NCBI GenBank assembly: GCA_036557525.1 | Contig: DATBHH010000080.1 | Location: forward strand, 1 to 64,000 | Origin: VRUE01 sp036557525 | GTDB lineage: Bacteria; Actinomycetota; Thermoleophilia; Solirubrobacterales; 70-9 | DNA: 64,000 nucleotides | Reading direction: 5' to 3' | Part shown: one piece after another, positions 42,746-51,673 of the stretch | How the letters are laid out: each line of letters begins with the position of its first letter | Position numbering within the stretch: position 1 is the stretch's first letter | Notes under the pieces: model-generated | Database searches by the model: none | What the model was told of the DNA's origin: nothing | Seen by the model: the letters and a program-made list of their open reading frames with translations, nothing else | Position numbers and translations under genes: made by a program

Positions 42746-45468
42746 CCGCGATGGCGTCGATGTTCAGGATGGGCTCCGTCTCCGTGGCGGCACTCTCGGC
42801 GATGCTGATTGCCGCCGGCAGCGCCGTGGCGGGGCCGCCGCCCGCGCCGGACCGGGTGATCGTCGAGTGGGCCCCGGGCGCGAATCCCGCCCAGCGCCGT
42901 GCGGTGCGCGAGGAAGCCGGCGTCGGCTTCGGCGAGGATCTCGGCGGTCGCCGCTTTCAGGTCGTCGAGACAGGGCCGGGGCAGACGCCGCGAGAGGCGG
43001 TCCGCGGGCTCGAGGCCGAGCCGGGCGTCGTCCTCGCCGAACGCGACGGATACATCGGGATGGACGCGGTTCCCGACGACCCCCTTTTCGACCAGCTCTG
43101 GGGACTCCAGAACACCGGCCTTGGCATCGACGGCTTCTCCGGCGCCGTGGCGGGTGCCGACATCGACGCGAGCGGCGCCTGGGATCGGACGGTCGGCACT
43201 CCGACCACCGTCGTCGCCGACATCGATTCGGGCTACCGCTTCGAACACCCGGACCTTGCGAACGTCGCCTGGACTAACCCGGATGAGATCCCGGACAACG
43301 GCATCGACGATGACCACGACGGGATCGTCGACGACGTCCACGGCGCCGACTTCGTCGGCGCCAACGCCGAATCGCCGACCCCCGACGGCGACCCGACCGA
43401 CGACGATCTGTTCGAAGGCGGCCACGGAGTCCACACCGCGGGGACGATCGGCGCTCAGGGGAACAACGAAATCGGGATCACCGGAGTCGCGCAGGACGTC
43501 AGCATCATGCCGCTGCGGGTCTGCTCCCATCTCCTCCTGGCCAACGAAAGCTCCTGTCCGACCTCGGCCGTCATCGCGGCGATCAACTACGCCGGCGCCC
43601 ATGGAGCGCGGGTGGCGAACATCTCGCTGGGGACCGCGGTCGGCATCCCCACGGTCCGCGACGCGCTCGCCGCCAATCCGCAGACTCTGTTCGCGATCGC
43701 CGCGGGCAACAGGCACGAAGACAACGACGTCACGCCCCACTACCCGTGCGACTACGACCCCCTCGCCGAAGGCAAGGGCGCGGTCGACAACGTGATCTGC
43801 GTCGCCGCCACCGATCAGGCCGACCGGCTGGCCGAATTCTCGAATTGGGGCGCGCGGACGGTCGACATCGGCGCACCGGGGACCCAGACGCTCAGCACCT
43901 TCCCGATCACACATCTGATCGCCGACGACTTCGAGGTCGACGACTTCGCCACCAGGTGGACCGCCACCGGGCCGGACGGAGGCTTCGCCCGCACCAACGA
44001 GCCGCCGCTGACCTCCTTTGGCATCACCGACACGCCCGGGGCGCCGCCCGACCCCGGCTCGACCCGGGCGTCGACGTCGGCCCCGGTCACGATCCCGCCC
44101 GGCTTCCAGGAATGCGTCGTGGAAGTGACCCGCCATGTCTCCGGCAACCACGTCGCCTGGTTCGATGTCCTGCTCGACGGAGAAATCGATCTCGGCTTCG
44201 GCAACACCACCTCCGGCCGCATATCCCACCGCCTCCTCGGCGACCTGAGCGAAGGCGGCGAAGTGGCCGTCGACGTCGAATACACGGCCGCCGAAAATCC
44301 CAGTCCCACCGCCGGCGCCTGGTTCGACGACATCGACCTGCACTGCATCTCGCAGGTCGGCGAACCGGGCGGATACGCCTTCATGGAAGGCACCTCGATG
44401 GCCACTCCGCACGTGACCGGCGCCGCCGCCCTGCTGTTTTCGATGAAACCGAGCGCGAGTGTCACCGAAGTCCGGCAGGCGCTGCTCGGGAGCGTCGATC
44501 CCGACCCGGCACTGGCTGGGAAAACGACCTCCGGCGGCCGCCTCGACGTCTCCGCAGCTGTCGACCTCTTCGACTCGGTCCCGCCGCCGACCCCGATCCT
44601 GAGCTCCACCGACCCGCCCTCCCCGTCGACGAGCAACCAGCCGCGAGTGATCGGGTCCGCCCAACCCGGCACGACGGTCGACGTCTATGCCAACGCGAGC
44701 TGCGAAAGCCCTGCGGTGGCGAGCGCGAGTGCCGCCGAGCTCGCGGAAGCGGGCATCGCCGTCACCGTCGAGCGCGGAACCCTCACCGAGCTCTCCGCAC
44801 GCGCAACCGACATGGTTCCTCTCGAATCGCCCTGCTCGGCGCCGATCTCCTATACGGAGAGCAGCGACGTCGTGCCGCCGGCGCCACCCCAGCTCACCGG
44901 CACCGACCCGGCTTCGCCGAACGCGAGCGGCACCCCGCGGATCCTCGGCACCGCCGAGCCCGGGTCGGTGGTGAGGGTCCATGCGGGCTCGGTCTGCGCG
45001 GGCCCGCCGGTCGCCACCGCAGGCGCGGACGAGCTTGCCTCGCCGGGCATTCCGGTCGAGGTCGCCGAGGGCGAGACCGCCGTGTTCTCGGCGAATGCGA
45101 CCGATGCGAGCGGCAACACATCGACCTGCTCGGCGCCGATCTCCTACAGGCGCCTGGCGGCGAGCACCAAGCAGCGCGTGCAGGGGAATCCGGGGAGCGG
45201 CACCAGCACCGGCACCGTCACTCAGACCCCCGCGTGCATCGTCCCGAAGCTGGCCGGCAGGACGCTCCCGCGGGCGAAGGCGGCGTTGAGGGCGGCCGGC
45301 TGCAGGCTCGGCAGGGTGCGGAGGCCGCACCGGCCCAGGGGCCGGAGACGGCGGGCTCTGGTCGTCCGGTCCTCAGCGCCCGCGGTCGGCGCCAGTCCCG
45401 CCGACGGCAGGGTCAGCATCACGCTCGCGGCCAGACGGAGAAGGACGTCTCGCCGCAGGGGTCGCTAG
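42742..45468 (+). CDS. Large secreted subtilisin-like protease (S8) with Ig and PASTA domains
   Basis: A 908-residue exported serine protease. The order is signal peptide, inhibitor-type propeptide (DRVIVEWAPGANPAQRRAVR...split; residues 38-105), then the catalytic domain with Asp160 (ADIDSGYRFEHPDL), His228 (GGHGVHTAGTIGA), Asn323 (AIAAGN) and Ser552 (EGTSMATPH). About 160 residues are inserted between Asn and Ser. Residues 615-815 hold two Ig-like repeats (PRVIGSAQPGTTVDV, PRILGTAEPGSVVRV), and the last 65 a PASTA-like domain. GTG 42742 is coupled to the previous gene; ATG 42751 is also possible. Confidence 0.9.
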   Translation: MTAMASMFRMGSVSVAALSAMLIAAGSAVAGPPPAPDRVIVEWAPGANPAQRRAVREEAGVGFGEDLGGRRFQVVETGPGQTPREAVRGLEAEPGVVLAERDGYIGMDAVPDDPLFDQLWGLQNTGLGIDGFSGAVAGADIDASGAWDRTVGTPTTVVADIDSGYRFEHPDLANVAWTNPDEIPDNGIDDDHDGIVDDVHGADFVGANAESPTPDGDPTDDDLFEGGHGVHTAGTIGAQGNNEIGITGVAQDVSIMPLRVCSHLLLANESSCPTSAVIAAINYAGAHGARVANISLGTAVGIPTVRDALAANPQTLFAIAAGNRHEDNDVTPHYPCDYDPLAEGKGAVDNVICVAATDQADRLAEFSNWGARTVDIGAPGTQTLSTFPITHLIADDFEVDDFATRWTATGPDGGFARTNEPPLTSFGITDTPGAPPDPGSTRASTSAPVTIPPGFQECVVEVTRHVSGNHVAWFDVLLDGEIDLGFGNTTSGRISHRLLGDLSEGGEVAVDVEYTAAENPSPTAGAWFDDIDLHCISQVGEPGGYAFMEGTSMATPHVTGAAALLFSMKPSASVTEVRQALLGSVDPDPALAGKTTSGGRLDVSAAVDLFDSVPPPTPILSSTDPPSPSTSNQPRVIGSAQPGTTVDVYANASCESPAVASASAAELAEAGIAVTVERGTLTELSARATDMVPLESPCSAPISYTESSDVVPPAPPQLTGTDPASPNASGTPRILGTAEPGSVVRVHAGSVCAGPPVATAGADELASPGIPVEVAEGETAVFSANATDASGNTSTCSAPISYRRLAASTKQRVQGNPGSGTSTGTVTQTPACIVPKLAGRTLPRAKAALRAAGCRLGRVRRPHRPRGRRRRALVVRSSAPAVGASPADGRVSITLAARRRRTSRRRGR

Positions 45469-46064
45469 CAGACCAGCGTCAGATCGACGGACTCCTGTTT
45501 GTTGGAGCCGTCGGCCTTCGCAAACGTCTTGATCTCGTTGGGAATCAGCGGGTTTCGCAGCGTTTCGACGGTCCTCGTCTCAACGACGATCAGGCCCGAG
45601 GTCCGCAGCGCGGGGGTCGCGGTCGCGGCGCAGTTGAGGACGCTGCCGGGGAAGTCCACCTTGCAACCCGATGTCCCGACCGCGGACGCGGAGACGCCGC
45701 TCGGGAACGGAGCGGCCGCCGTGCAGTTGCCGTTGAGCGCGACGCCGTAGACGTTGGAGGCGCGGACGGAATTCAGCGTCGACTGATTGATGTTGGCGCC
45801 GGTCAGCGACCCGTCGGCGACGTTGGCGCCGGTCAGCGAGGAGGCTTTGACCTGGGTCCCGGTGATCGTCCCATTCGCGATCTTCGCGGCGGTGACCGCT
45901 CCCGTCTTGATCTTTGCGGTGGTGACCGAGTTCTTCTTCAGCTGATTGGGGCCGACCGAGTTCTTCGCCAACTTGCCGGCCGCGTAGGCGGCTCCTCCTC
46001 CGACCAACAGGAAGAGGCAGAGGGTGGAAACGACATTCGAGTAGGTCAGCCTGGGGCGGATCAT
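45465..46064 (-). CDS. Exported protein with KNSVG..QLKKNSVT repeats
   Basis: A 199-residue protein with leader VVSTLCLFLLVGGGAAYA, then about eight degenerate ten-residue repeats (AKNSVGPNQLKKNSVTTAKI, TGAVTAAKIANGTITG, GANVADGSLTGANI) resembling a pentapeptide-like beta solenoid. A C-terminal beta domain has three or four Cys residues (NGNCTAAAPF, SGCKVDF, VLNCAA). It shares its architecture with 3074 and 30473. It overlaps the convergent subtilase stop by 4 bp. The function is unknown. Confidence 0.72.
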   Translation of the reverse strand: MIRPRLTYSNVVSTLCLFLLVGGGAAYAAGKLAKNSVGPNQLKKNSVTTAKIKTGAVTAAKIANGTITGTQVKASSLTGANVADGSLTGANINQSTLNSVRASNVYGVALNGNCTAAAPFPSGVSASAVGTSGCKVDFPGSVLNCAATATPALRTSGLIVVETRTVETLRNPLIPNEIKTFAKADGSNKQESVDLTLVC

Positions 46065-46170
46065 CAGCGTCCTCCTTGTTGCGACAACGATGGCCAGCGA
46101 TCGGACGAGTCGGGGTGCTTCCTCCCCGCGTGAAGGCTATCTATCGCGATCGGCGTATCGCGATCTCCGG

Positions 46171-47379
46171 CTAGGTCGAGTCGAGGACCTGCTCGGCGGC
46201 GCGCCGCCCGCTGCGCAGTGCGCCCTCCATCAGGCCGTGCCACTCGCCGGCGGTGTGCTCGCCGGCGAAGTGCAGGGGCCCGATCGGACGCGCGAGATCG
46301 GCGTCGCGCAGCGGCGAGGAGAGGGCGCGGGCCGAGTAGGACCCCTGGGCCCAGGGGTCGTCGTGCCAGCTCGAGAGCAGCGCCGCGCCGGGGTCGGGAT
46401 CGAGGTCGAGGTCGGTCCGAAGGGCCGTCAGCGCCTCGAGCCAGCGCCCGCTCGCCTCCGGACTGCTGATCTCGGCGACAGCGGCGGCGGTTCCGGTGTA
46501 TGCGACCGCGTACGGGGCCGGGTCGCCGCCGGACCCGAGCTGGGTGTAGGACCAGAAATGCCCGGCCACCGACATGATCGCGCTCGGCGGCGCCGGCGAG
46601 CGGAGGCCGACGAACAGCTTCGAGTTCTGGCCGTAGGTGACGGCGCGGAGCGCCTCCGCGGTCGCCCCCTCCAGCGGCGGGTCGAAATCGATCTCGCCCA
46701 GCGGCCGGGTCGGGATCGCGATCACCGCCGCGTCGGCGACGACATCCCCATCGTCGCTGGCGACCGTCACGCCACCACCGGCCCAGCGCACCCTCCTGAC
46801 CGGAGACGAGAGCCGAACGGCGGGGCCGAGGTCAAACGCCAGCGCCTCGGCGAGCCGCATGTTGCCCCCGTCGAGCGTGTGGTTGTCGAAGTCGCCGAAG
46901 GTCGACGCGCCCTCGTCGAGGACCGATGGCTCGAGGTCGTCGGGGGGGTGGCCGTTGGATATCGCGACACGGGTCCGGATCAGGGCCGAGAGGGGCGGGT
47001 CGAGGTCGAGCGCGTCGATCGCGTCGGCCGCGCTCCCGGCGCCGGCGCGGACTCCCCCGGCCAGCCGCTCGAACGCCGACTCGAGGGCGGCCTGCGGGAC
47101 CGCCTCCGGCCCGACCGGCACCCGCCGTCCGTACGGCGTTCCCTTGAGAGTCAGCGGAATTCGGAAGCGGGCGGCGAGTGCCGCCATCGTCTCGTAGCCG
47201 GGGAGGATGAACTCCGCACCCCGCTCGACGACGGCGCCATCGCCGAAGGGGACCGACCAGACCCGGCCACCGACCCGATCGCGGGCCTCTAGGACCGTCA
47301 CCTCGGCGCCCGACGATCGCAGGGCGTCGGCCGCAGCGAGCCCGGCGAAACCGGCGCCGACGACGACAACCCGCTTCAT
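46171..47379 (-). CDS. FAD-dependent amine oxidase
   Basis: A 402-residue flavin monoamine oxidase. The N-terminal dinucleotide-binding motif is VVVVGAGFAGLAAADALRSS, followed by EARDRVGGRVWS. The C-terminal FAD contact is HFAGEHTAGEWHGLMEGALR. No signal peptide is seen, so it is cytosolic. It would oxidise primary amines, polyamines or carotenoid-like substrates; the family does not decide between them. It is divergent from the secreted propeller gene. Confidence 0.9.
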   Translation of the reverse strand: MKRVVVVGAGFAGLAAADALRSSGAEVTVLEARDRVGGRVWSVPFGDGAVVERGAEFILPGYETMAALAARFRIPLTLKGTPYGRRVPVGPEAVPQAALESAFERLAGGVRAGAGSAADAIDALDLDPPLSALIRTRVAISNGHPPDDLEPSVLDEGASTFGDFDNHTLDGGNMRLAEALAFDLGPAVRLSSPVRRVRWAGGGVTVASDDGDVVADAAVIAIPTRPLGEIDFDPPLEGATAEALRAVTYGQNSKLFVGLRSPAPPSAIMSVAGHFWSYTQLGSGGDPAPYAVAYTGTAAAVAEISSPEASGRWLEALTALRTDLDLDPDPGAALLSSWHDDPWAQGSYSARALSSPLRDADLARPIGPLHFAGEHTAGEWHGLMEGALRSGRRAAEQVLDST

Positions 47380-47478
47380 GTTCCCAGCCTAGACGCCCCC
47401 TCCGGTCGCGGCCCGACTGTAACGCCGCGCCGCCCCGCGGGACTGAACCGGCGTCACTCCAATCCGAAGGAGAGGGAA

Positions 47479-48600
47479 ATGAAATCGATAACTCGTGCCG
47501 CCGCGGCGGCATTCGCGCTCGCGGCGATGCTGGTCGCGCTGGGCGGGACCGCAAATGCGTCGCTGAGGCAGAGGCCTCCCGTGTTCGTCCAGAACGACAA
47601 CCCGGCGGGCAACCAGGTGATCGCCTACGACCGTGCTCCCGACGGCAGGCTGTCGCAGGCGGGCGTCTACGACACGGGCGGCAAGGGCGGCGTCCTCGAA
47701 GGGTCGGCCGTCGACCACCTCGCCTCGCAGGGCGCTCTTGCGTACGACAGCCAGCACGGCCTTCTCTTCGCTGTGAACGCCGGCAGCGACACGGTGTCGG
47801 TATTCGGTGTCTTCGGGGACCATCTGGCGCTGCGCCAGGTGATCGACTCCGGCGGCTCGTTCCCGGTCAGCGTCGCCGTCCGGAGGGGGATCGTCTACGT
47901 TCTCAACGCCGAAGGCGAAGGCTCGATCCAGGGATACGCCGTCCTCGGCGACCGCCTGCTGCGGCTGCCAGGCTCCAACCGCTCGCTCGGCCTGGACCCG
48001 GCATTGAAGCCGCGCTTCACCAGCACCCCGGGGCAGGTTGCCTTCTCACCCGACGGCCGCCGGCTCGTGGTCACGACCAAGGGCAACGGCAGCGCCATCG
48101 ACGTGTTCCGCATCCACCCGTTCGGACGCCCTTCGGCCGAACCGGTGGTGAACTCGCTTCCGGGCGAGGTGCCGTTCGCGGTCGACTTCGACAATCGGGG
48201 CCGGCTGCTGGTCGCCGAGGCCGGGACGAACGCGCTCGCGAGCTTCACGCTCAACGACGACGGGACGCTGACGAAGCTCGATTCCGTCGGCACCGGCCAG
48301 GCCGCGACATGCTGGGTCGCGGGCGCCGCCGGGTTCTTCTATGCCTCCAACGCCGGCAGCGCATCGCTCAGCCGGTTCGGGGAGGGGCTGAATGGAAGCC
48401 TGAGCCTGTTGGGCAACACGGGCACGGCCGGCGGCACGGTCGACGCGGCGATATCCGCCGACGGTCGCTTCCTCTATGTCCAGGCAGGCGCCGAAGGGTT
48501 GGTCGACGAGTTCGAAATCGGCGCGGGCGGAAGCCTGAGCGCCCTCGGCTCGGTCACCGTTCCGAGCGCCGTCGGCGGCGAGGGCATCGTCGCCCTCTGA
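47479..48600 (+). CDS. Secreted lactonase-like beta-propeller protein
   Basis: A 373-residue exported protein with signal peptide (AAAAAFALAAMLVALGGTANA) and six or seven lactonase/YVTN blades (GALAYDSQHGLLFAVNAGSD, VAFSPDGRRLVVTTKGNG, AAISADGRFLYVQAG). The family includes 6-phosphogluconolactonase, but the export signal argues against that pathway. AAGGAG lies 7 nt before ATG 47479. A 13-bp hairpin follows the stop. Confidence 0.8.
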   Translation: MKSITRAAAAAFALAAMLVALGGTANASLRQRPPVFVQNDNPAGNQVIAYDRAPDGRLSQAGVYDTGGKGGVLEGSAVDHLASQGALAYDSQHGLLFAVNAGSDTVSVFGVFGDHLALRQVIDSGGSFPVSVAVRRGIVYVLNAEGEGSIQGYAVLGDRLLRLPGSNRSLGLDPALKPRFTSTPGQVAFSPDGRRLVVTTKGNGSAIDVFRIHPFGRPSAEPVVNSLPGEVPFAVDFDNRGRLLVAEAGTNALASFTLNDDGTLTKLDSVGTGQAATCWVAGAAGFFYASNAGSASLSRFGEGLNGSLSLLGNTGTAGGTVDAAISADGRFLYVQAGAEGLVDEFEIGAGGSLSALGSVTVPSAVGGEGIVAL

Positions 48601-48610
48601 TCGCGACCAC

Positions 48611-48644
48611 GCGAGCCGCGGCGTCCTCGGGCGCCGCGGCTCGC
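48611..48644. terminator. Perfect 13-bp hairpin between convergent genes
   Basis: GCGAGCCGCGGCG at 48611-48623 is exactly complementary to 48632-48644, with an 8-nt loop. It starts 11 bp after the propeller stop and precedes the stop of the minus-strand gene at 48666, so it can serve both directions. Confidence 0.65.
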
Positions 48645-48665
48645 CGCCGGCCTGAGGGCGGCGAG

Positions 48666-49178
48666 CTATTGCGGCTCGAGCCCCAGCCGCTCGCTCAGCC
48701 AGGCGGCCTGGGCCGCGCGCTCGGCGCGGAACCCGTCGGGGCCATCGATCTCTTCGGCGATCCTGGCGGCGGCGAAGCCCGCCGGCCCCGGGCCCTGGGA
48801 GGCGAGCGAGTCGACCAGCTCGTCCCAGTCGGCGAGGGTCGGCGCGGCGCTCGCGGCGAGCCGGTGGGCGCGCTCTCCGCACATCCGCTGGTAGGAGGCG
48901 CGCACCTCCTCCTCCCAGGCGTCGATGTGCCTCAGCAGCCGGCCCCGGACGGCGACGACCTTGCTGGCGGATTCGACGATCTCGCCCTCGAGCTCGATCT
49001 CGTAGAGCGAGTGACCCGTCCAGTACGGGAGGTGCGCCGGGCGGCAGGCATGGATCCCGCTGCGGCAGGGATCGGCCGTGGCATTCACCCAGGCGCCGGG
49101 ACGCCCGCCGGGCAGCTCCCAGCGATATCCGGAGAACGGGGCGGTTCCGTCGGCCCGCAGGAACTTGTAGCCGATCAC
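48666..49178 (-). CDS. Conserved protein, third gene of the sigma-factor operon
   Basis: A 170-residue cytosolic protein starting at GTG 49178, with GAGAGG 5 nt upstream and a GTGA overlap with the anti-sigma stop. It begins VIGYKFLRADGTAPFSGYRW and contains PCRSGIHACRPAHLPYW and LYEIELEGEIVESASKVVAV, a conserved module I recognise from actinobacterial hypothetical proteins but cannot assign. The long upstream frame is not coding. Coupling to the sigma and anti-sigma genes suggests a shared regulon or a sensory role. Confidence 0.7.
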   Translation of the reverse strand: MIGYKFLRADGTAPFSGYRWELPGGRPGAWVNATADPCRSGIHACRPAHLPYWTGHSLYEIELEGEIVESASKVVAVRGRLLRHIDAWEEEVRASYQRMCGERAHRLAASAAPTLADWDELVDSLASQGPGPAGFAAARIAEEIDGPDGFRAERAAQAAWLSERLGLEPQ

Positions 49179-49426
49179 GACGACCTCTCCCGGCGGAACT
49201 CGTCCAACAGGCGCTCGAGCGTCGCGGTCGGGACGGCGTCGTCGCGGAGCCCGGCGCCGATCCCGATCGTCCTGCGCATCGCGTCGACGTATCGCTCGCA
49301 GCCCTCGCAATAGACGAGGTGCTGCTCGAACAGCTCCGCGTCTTCGCTCTCCAGCGCCAGCTCGAGGTAATCGCTGACCAGCTCGACCAGCCGTTGGCAG
49401 GGGATGTGGTTCACGGCATCAGCCAT
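49175..49426 (-). CDS. Zinc-finger anti-sigma factor
   Basis: An 83-residue protein with the ZAS/zf-HC2 signature FEQHLVYCEGCERYV (HxxxCxxC). It has no transmembrane segment, so it is a soluble anti-sigma factor, possibly redox responsive through the zinc thiols. It overlaps the sigma-factor gene by 8 bp and the following gene by 4 bp, so the three are translationally coupled. Confidence 0.88.
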   Translation of the reverse strand: MADAVNHIPCQRLVELVSDYLELALESEDAELFEQHLVYCEGCERYVDAMRRTIGIGAGLRDDAVPTATLERLLDEFRRERSS

Positions 49427-50078
49427 CGAGGTGGCTCTCGATCGCGCCGCGAACCTTCGTCCGGGCGCGATGGAGGAGAACCCTCTGATTGGCGGCCGAG
49501 ACGTCGAGCACCTCGCAGACCTCCTGGGCGCTGCAGCCGGCGACGTCGCGCATCGTGATCACCGCGCGCTGGGCCTCGGGCAGCTCCCCGATTCTGCGCT
49601 TCACGACGTCGAGGGTCTCACGCCCGAGCAGCATCTGCTCGGGCATCGATCCCCAGTCGGCGGGAAAACTGACCCAATTCCCGGCGAAGGGCTCGCCGGG
49701 GGGCAGGAAACGCTCCGGCTCCACGGCCGGCGCCGACCGATCCTCGGCCGCAAGCGAGGAGAACGGGACGCTTCGAGCTTCGCGAGCCCCGCGGGTCATC
49801 GCCCTGTTCACCACGATGCGAAGTATCCATGTGCCGAGAGCGGAACGGCCTTCGAAACCGTCGAGCCCCTGAAGGACCGCGAGCCAGGATTCCTGCACGA
49901 CCTCTTCGGCCACCGCCCTCGTCTTCACATAGCCGCTCGCCACCGCGACCATCCGTCCGTGGTGTGCCTCGACGAGTGCCCTGAAGGCGCTCTCGTCGCC
50001 GCCGCGCAACTGCGCCACCAGATCGCGCTCGTCCGAAGCGTCGACGCGCCGGTCTTCCTCGACGGGGGCCACGAGCAC
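49419..50078 (-). CDS. ECF-type RNA polymerase sigma factor
   Basis: A 219-residue sigma-70 family protein with region 2 (FRALVEAHHGRMVAVASGYV, AEEVVQESWLAVLQGLDGFE, SALGTWILRIVVNRA) and region 4 (RIGELPEAQRAVITMRDVAG, then AQEVCEVLDVSAANQRVLLH). An insertion of about 40 residues separates them (residues 100-145, Pro/Glu-rich). It directs transcription of a stress regulon under control of the anti-sigma encoded next. It is divergent from the aminotransferase gene with 65 bp between. Confidence 0.9.
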   Translation of the reverse strand: MLVAPVEEDRRVDASDERDLVAQLRGGDESAFRALVEAHHGRMVAVASGYVKTRAVAEEVVQESWLAVLQGLDGFEGRSALGTWILRIVVNRAMTRGAREARSVPFSSLAAEDRSAPAVEPERFLPPGEPFAGNWVSFPADWGSMPEQMLLGRETLDVVKRRIGELPEAQRAVITMRDVAGCSAQEVCEVLDVSAANQRVLLHRARTKVRGAIESHLDG

Positions 50079-50143
50079 CCGACTGTAGGCGCGACATCTT
50101 TCGATTCGATTACAGACGCCGTCGGTTAGATTCGCGGCTGACG

Positions 50144-51499
50144 ATGGGTGAGATCGACCGCGGCCGGCTGCGCGAAGCCCTCACCGCCGAGGAGGAGCGT
50201 TTCCTCTCGACCCACCGGCGCTCGGGTGAGCTCTTCGAGCAGGCCAGTGGATCTCTCCTCGCCGGGGTGCCGATGCCGTGGATGACGGAGTGGGCCGGCC
50301 CGTATCCGGTCTTCGCCGCAACCGCCGAGGGGGCCCACTTCACCGACGTCGACGGCAACGAGTACGTCGACCTCTGCCTCGGCGACACCGGGGCGATGAC
50401 GGGTCACTCGCCGGCGCCGACCGTGACGGCGATCGCCGAGCAGTCGGCGCGCGGGATCACCCTGATGCTCCCGACCGAGGACTCGACCTGGGTGGCGGCC
50501 GAGCTCGAGCGCCGCTTCGGCCTGCCCTACTGGCAGTTCGCGCTCACCGCGACCGACGCCAACCGGTTCACGATCCGCCTGGCACGGGCGATCACGGGAC
50601 GCCCGAAGGTCCTGGTCTATTCCTGGTGCTACCACGGCACAGTCGACGAGACATTCGCGATCGCCGTCGAGGGCGAGACGAGGTCGCGGCCCGACAACAT
50701 CGGTCCGCCGGTCGATCCGTCGCTGACGACGGTCGCGGTCGAGTGGAACGACGTCGGGGCGCTCGATGCGGCGCTGGCCGGCGGCGAGATCGCCTGCGTG
50801 CTGGCCGAGCCGGCGATGACCAACATCGGGATCGTCCTGCCCGAGCCCGGCTACCACGACGCGCTCCGGTCGCTGACCCGCGAGCACGGGACCCTGCTGG
50901 TGATCGACGAGACCCACACGATCTGCGCCGGGCCCGGCGGCTACACGGCGGCCAATGGCCTCGAGCCGGACTTCCTCACGATCGGCAAGCCGCTCGCGGC
51001 GGGGGTTCCGGCCGCCACCTACGGAATGAGCGAGGCGGTCGCCGCACGTGTCCTCGAGCACAACGAGGTGCTCGAGGTCTCCGACGTCGGCGGGATCGGC
51101 GGCACTCTCTCGGGCAACGCGCTCTCGCTCGCCGCGATGCGGGCGACTCTCGAGGGCGTCCTCACCGATGAGGCCTTCGCGCGGATGATCGCCCTCGGCG
51201 AGCGCTTCGAGGCCGGCGTCCGCGATGGGATCGAGTCGAACCGGCTCCCCTGGCACGTGACCCGGCTGGGCTGCCGCGTCGAGTACGCGTTCAGCGCCGA
51301 GGAGCCGCGCAACGGGGGCGAGGCTGCGGCGGCTCAGGATCGTGAGCTCGACCGCTTCCTCCACCTCCACGCGCTCAACCGCGGAATCCTGATGACCCCG
51401 TTCCACAACATGGCGCTGATGTCGCCCGCGACCACGGCGGAGGACGTCGACCGCCACACCGAAGCCTTCGCCGAGGCGATCGGAGACCTGCTCGGCTGA
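50144..51499 (+). CDS. Class III (PLP) aminotransferase
   Basis: A 451-residue fold-type I PLP enzyme of the glutamate-1-semialdehyde aminomutase/omega-aminotransferase class. The PLP-binding Asp region is LLVIDETHTICAGPGG, and the Schiff-base Lys lies in TIGKPLAAGVPAATYG near residue 285. The N-terminus DVDGNEYVDLCLGDTGAMTG is typical. It probably moves an amino group from an omega-amino acid to a keto acid, giving a semialdehyde for the dehydrogenase at 51911. Two pseudogene fragments lie between the two genes. Confidence 0.88.
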   Translation: MGEIDRGRLREALTAEEERFLSTHRRSGELFEQASGSLLAGVPMPWMTEWAGPYPVFAATAEGAHFTDVDGNEYVDLCLGDTGAMTGHSPAPTVTAIAEQSARGITLMLPTEDSTWVAAELERRFGLPYWQFALTATDANRFTIRLARAITGRPKVLVYSWCYHGTVDETFAIAVEGETRSRPDNIGPPVDPSLTTVAVEWNDVGALDAALAGGEIACVLAEPAMTNIGIVLPEPGYHDALRSLTREHGTLLVIDETHTICAGPGGYTAANGLEPDFLTIGKPLAAGVPAATYGMSEAVAARVLEHNEVLEVSDVGGIGGTLSGNALSLAAMRATLEGVLTDEAFARMIALGERFEAGVRDGIESNRLPWHVTRLGCRVEYAFSAEEPRNGGEAAAAQDRELDRFLHLHALNRGILMTPFHNMALMSPATTAEDVDRHTEAFAEAIGDLLG

Positions 51500-51510
51500 G
51501 GGGCGGCAGC

Positions 51511-51594
51511 CTACGGGAGCGGCACCTTCTTGCCCGGGTTGAGAAGAAGCTTGGGGTCGAAGGCCCGCTTGATCTCGGCCTCGAGGCGGATCAA
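51511..51594 (-). pseudogene. C-terminal remnant of an FAD-linked oxidase
   Basis: The minus-strand end reads RLEAEIKRAFDPKLLLNPGK before its stop, which is the signature C-terminus of GlcD-type FAD-linked oxidases (IKxxFDPxxxLNPGK). The body of the protein is absent; upstream codons are unrelated and nothing homologous is found before the next gene. It is a truncated relic in the 411-bp gap 51500-51910. Confidence 0.65.
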
Positions 51595-51673
51595 CGGCCT
51601 TCGGCCCTGTCGGCGCAGTCCACGGTCGTGACCTGGGCGGGCTGCCGCGGTGGCGTCGAGATTGGATTGCGGG

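Noticed and set aside
42463..45330. A 955-codon minus-strand frame opposite the subtilase
   Set aside because: The plus-strand frame has a complete catalytic set and domain order; the antisense frame has none.
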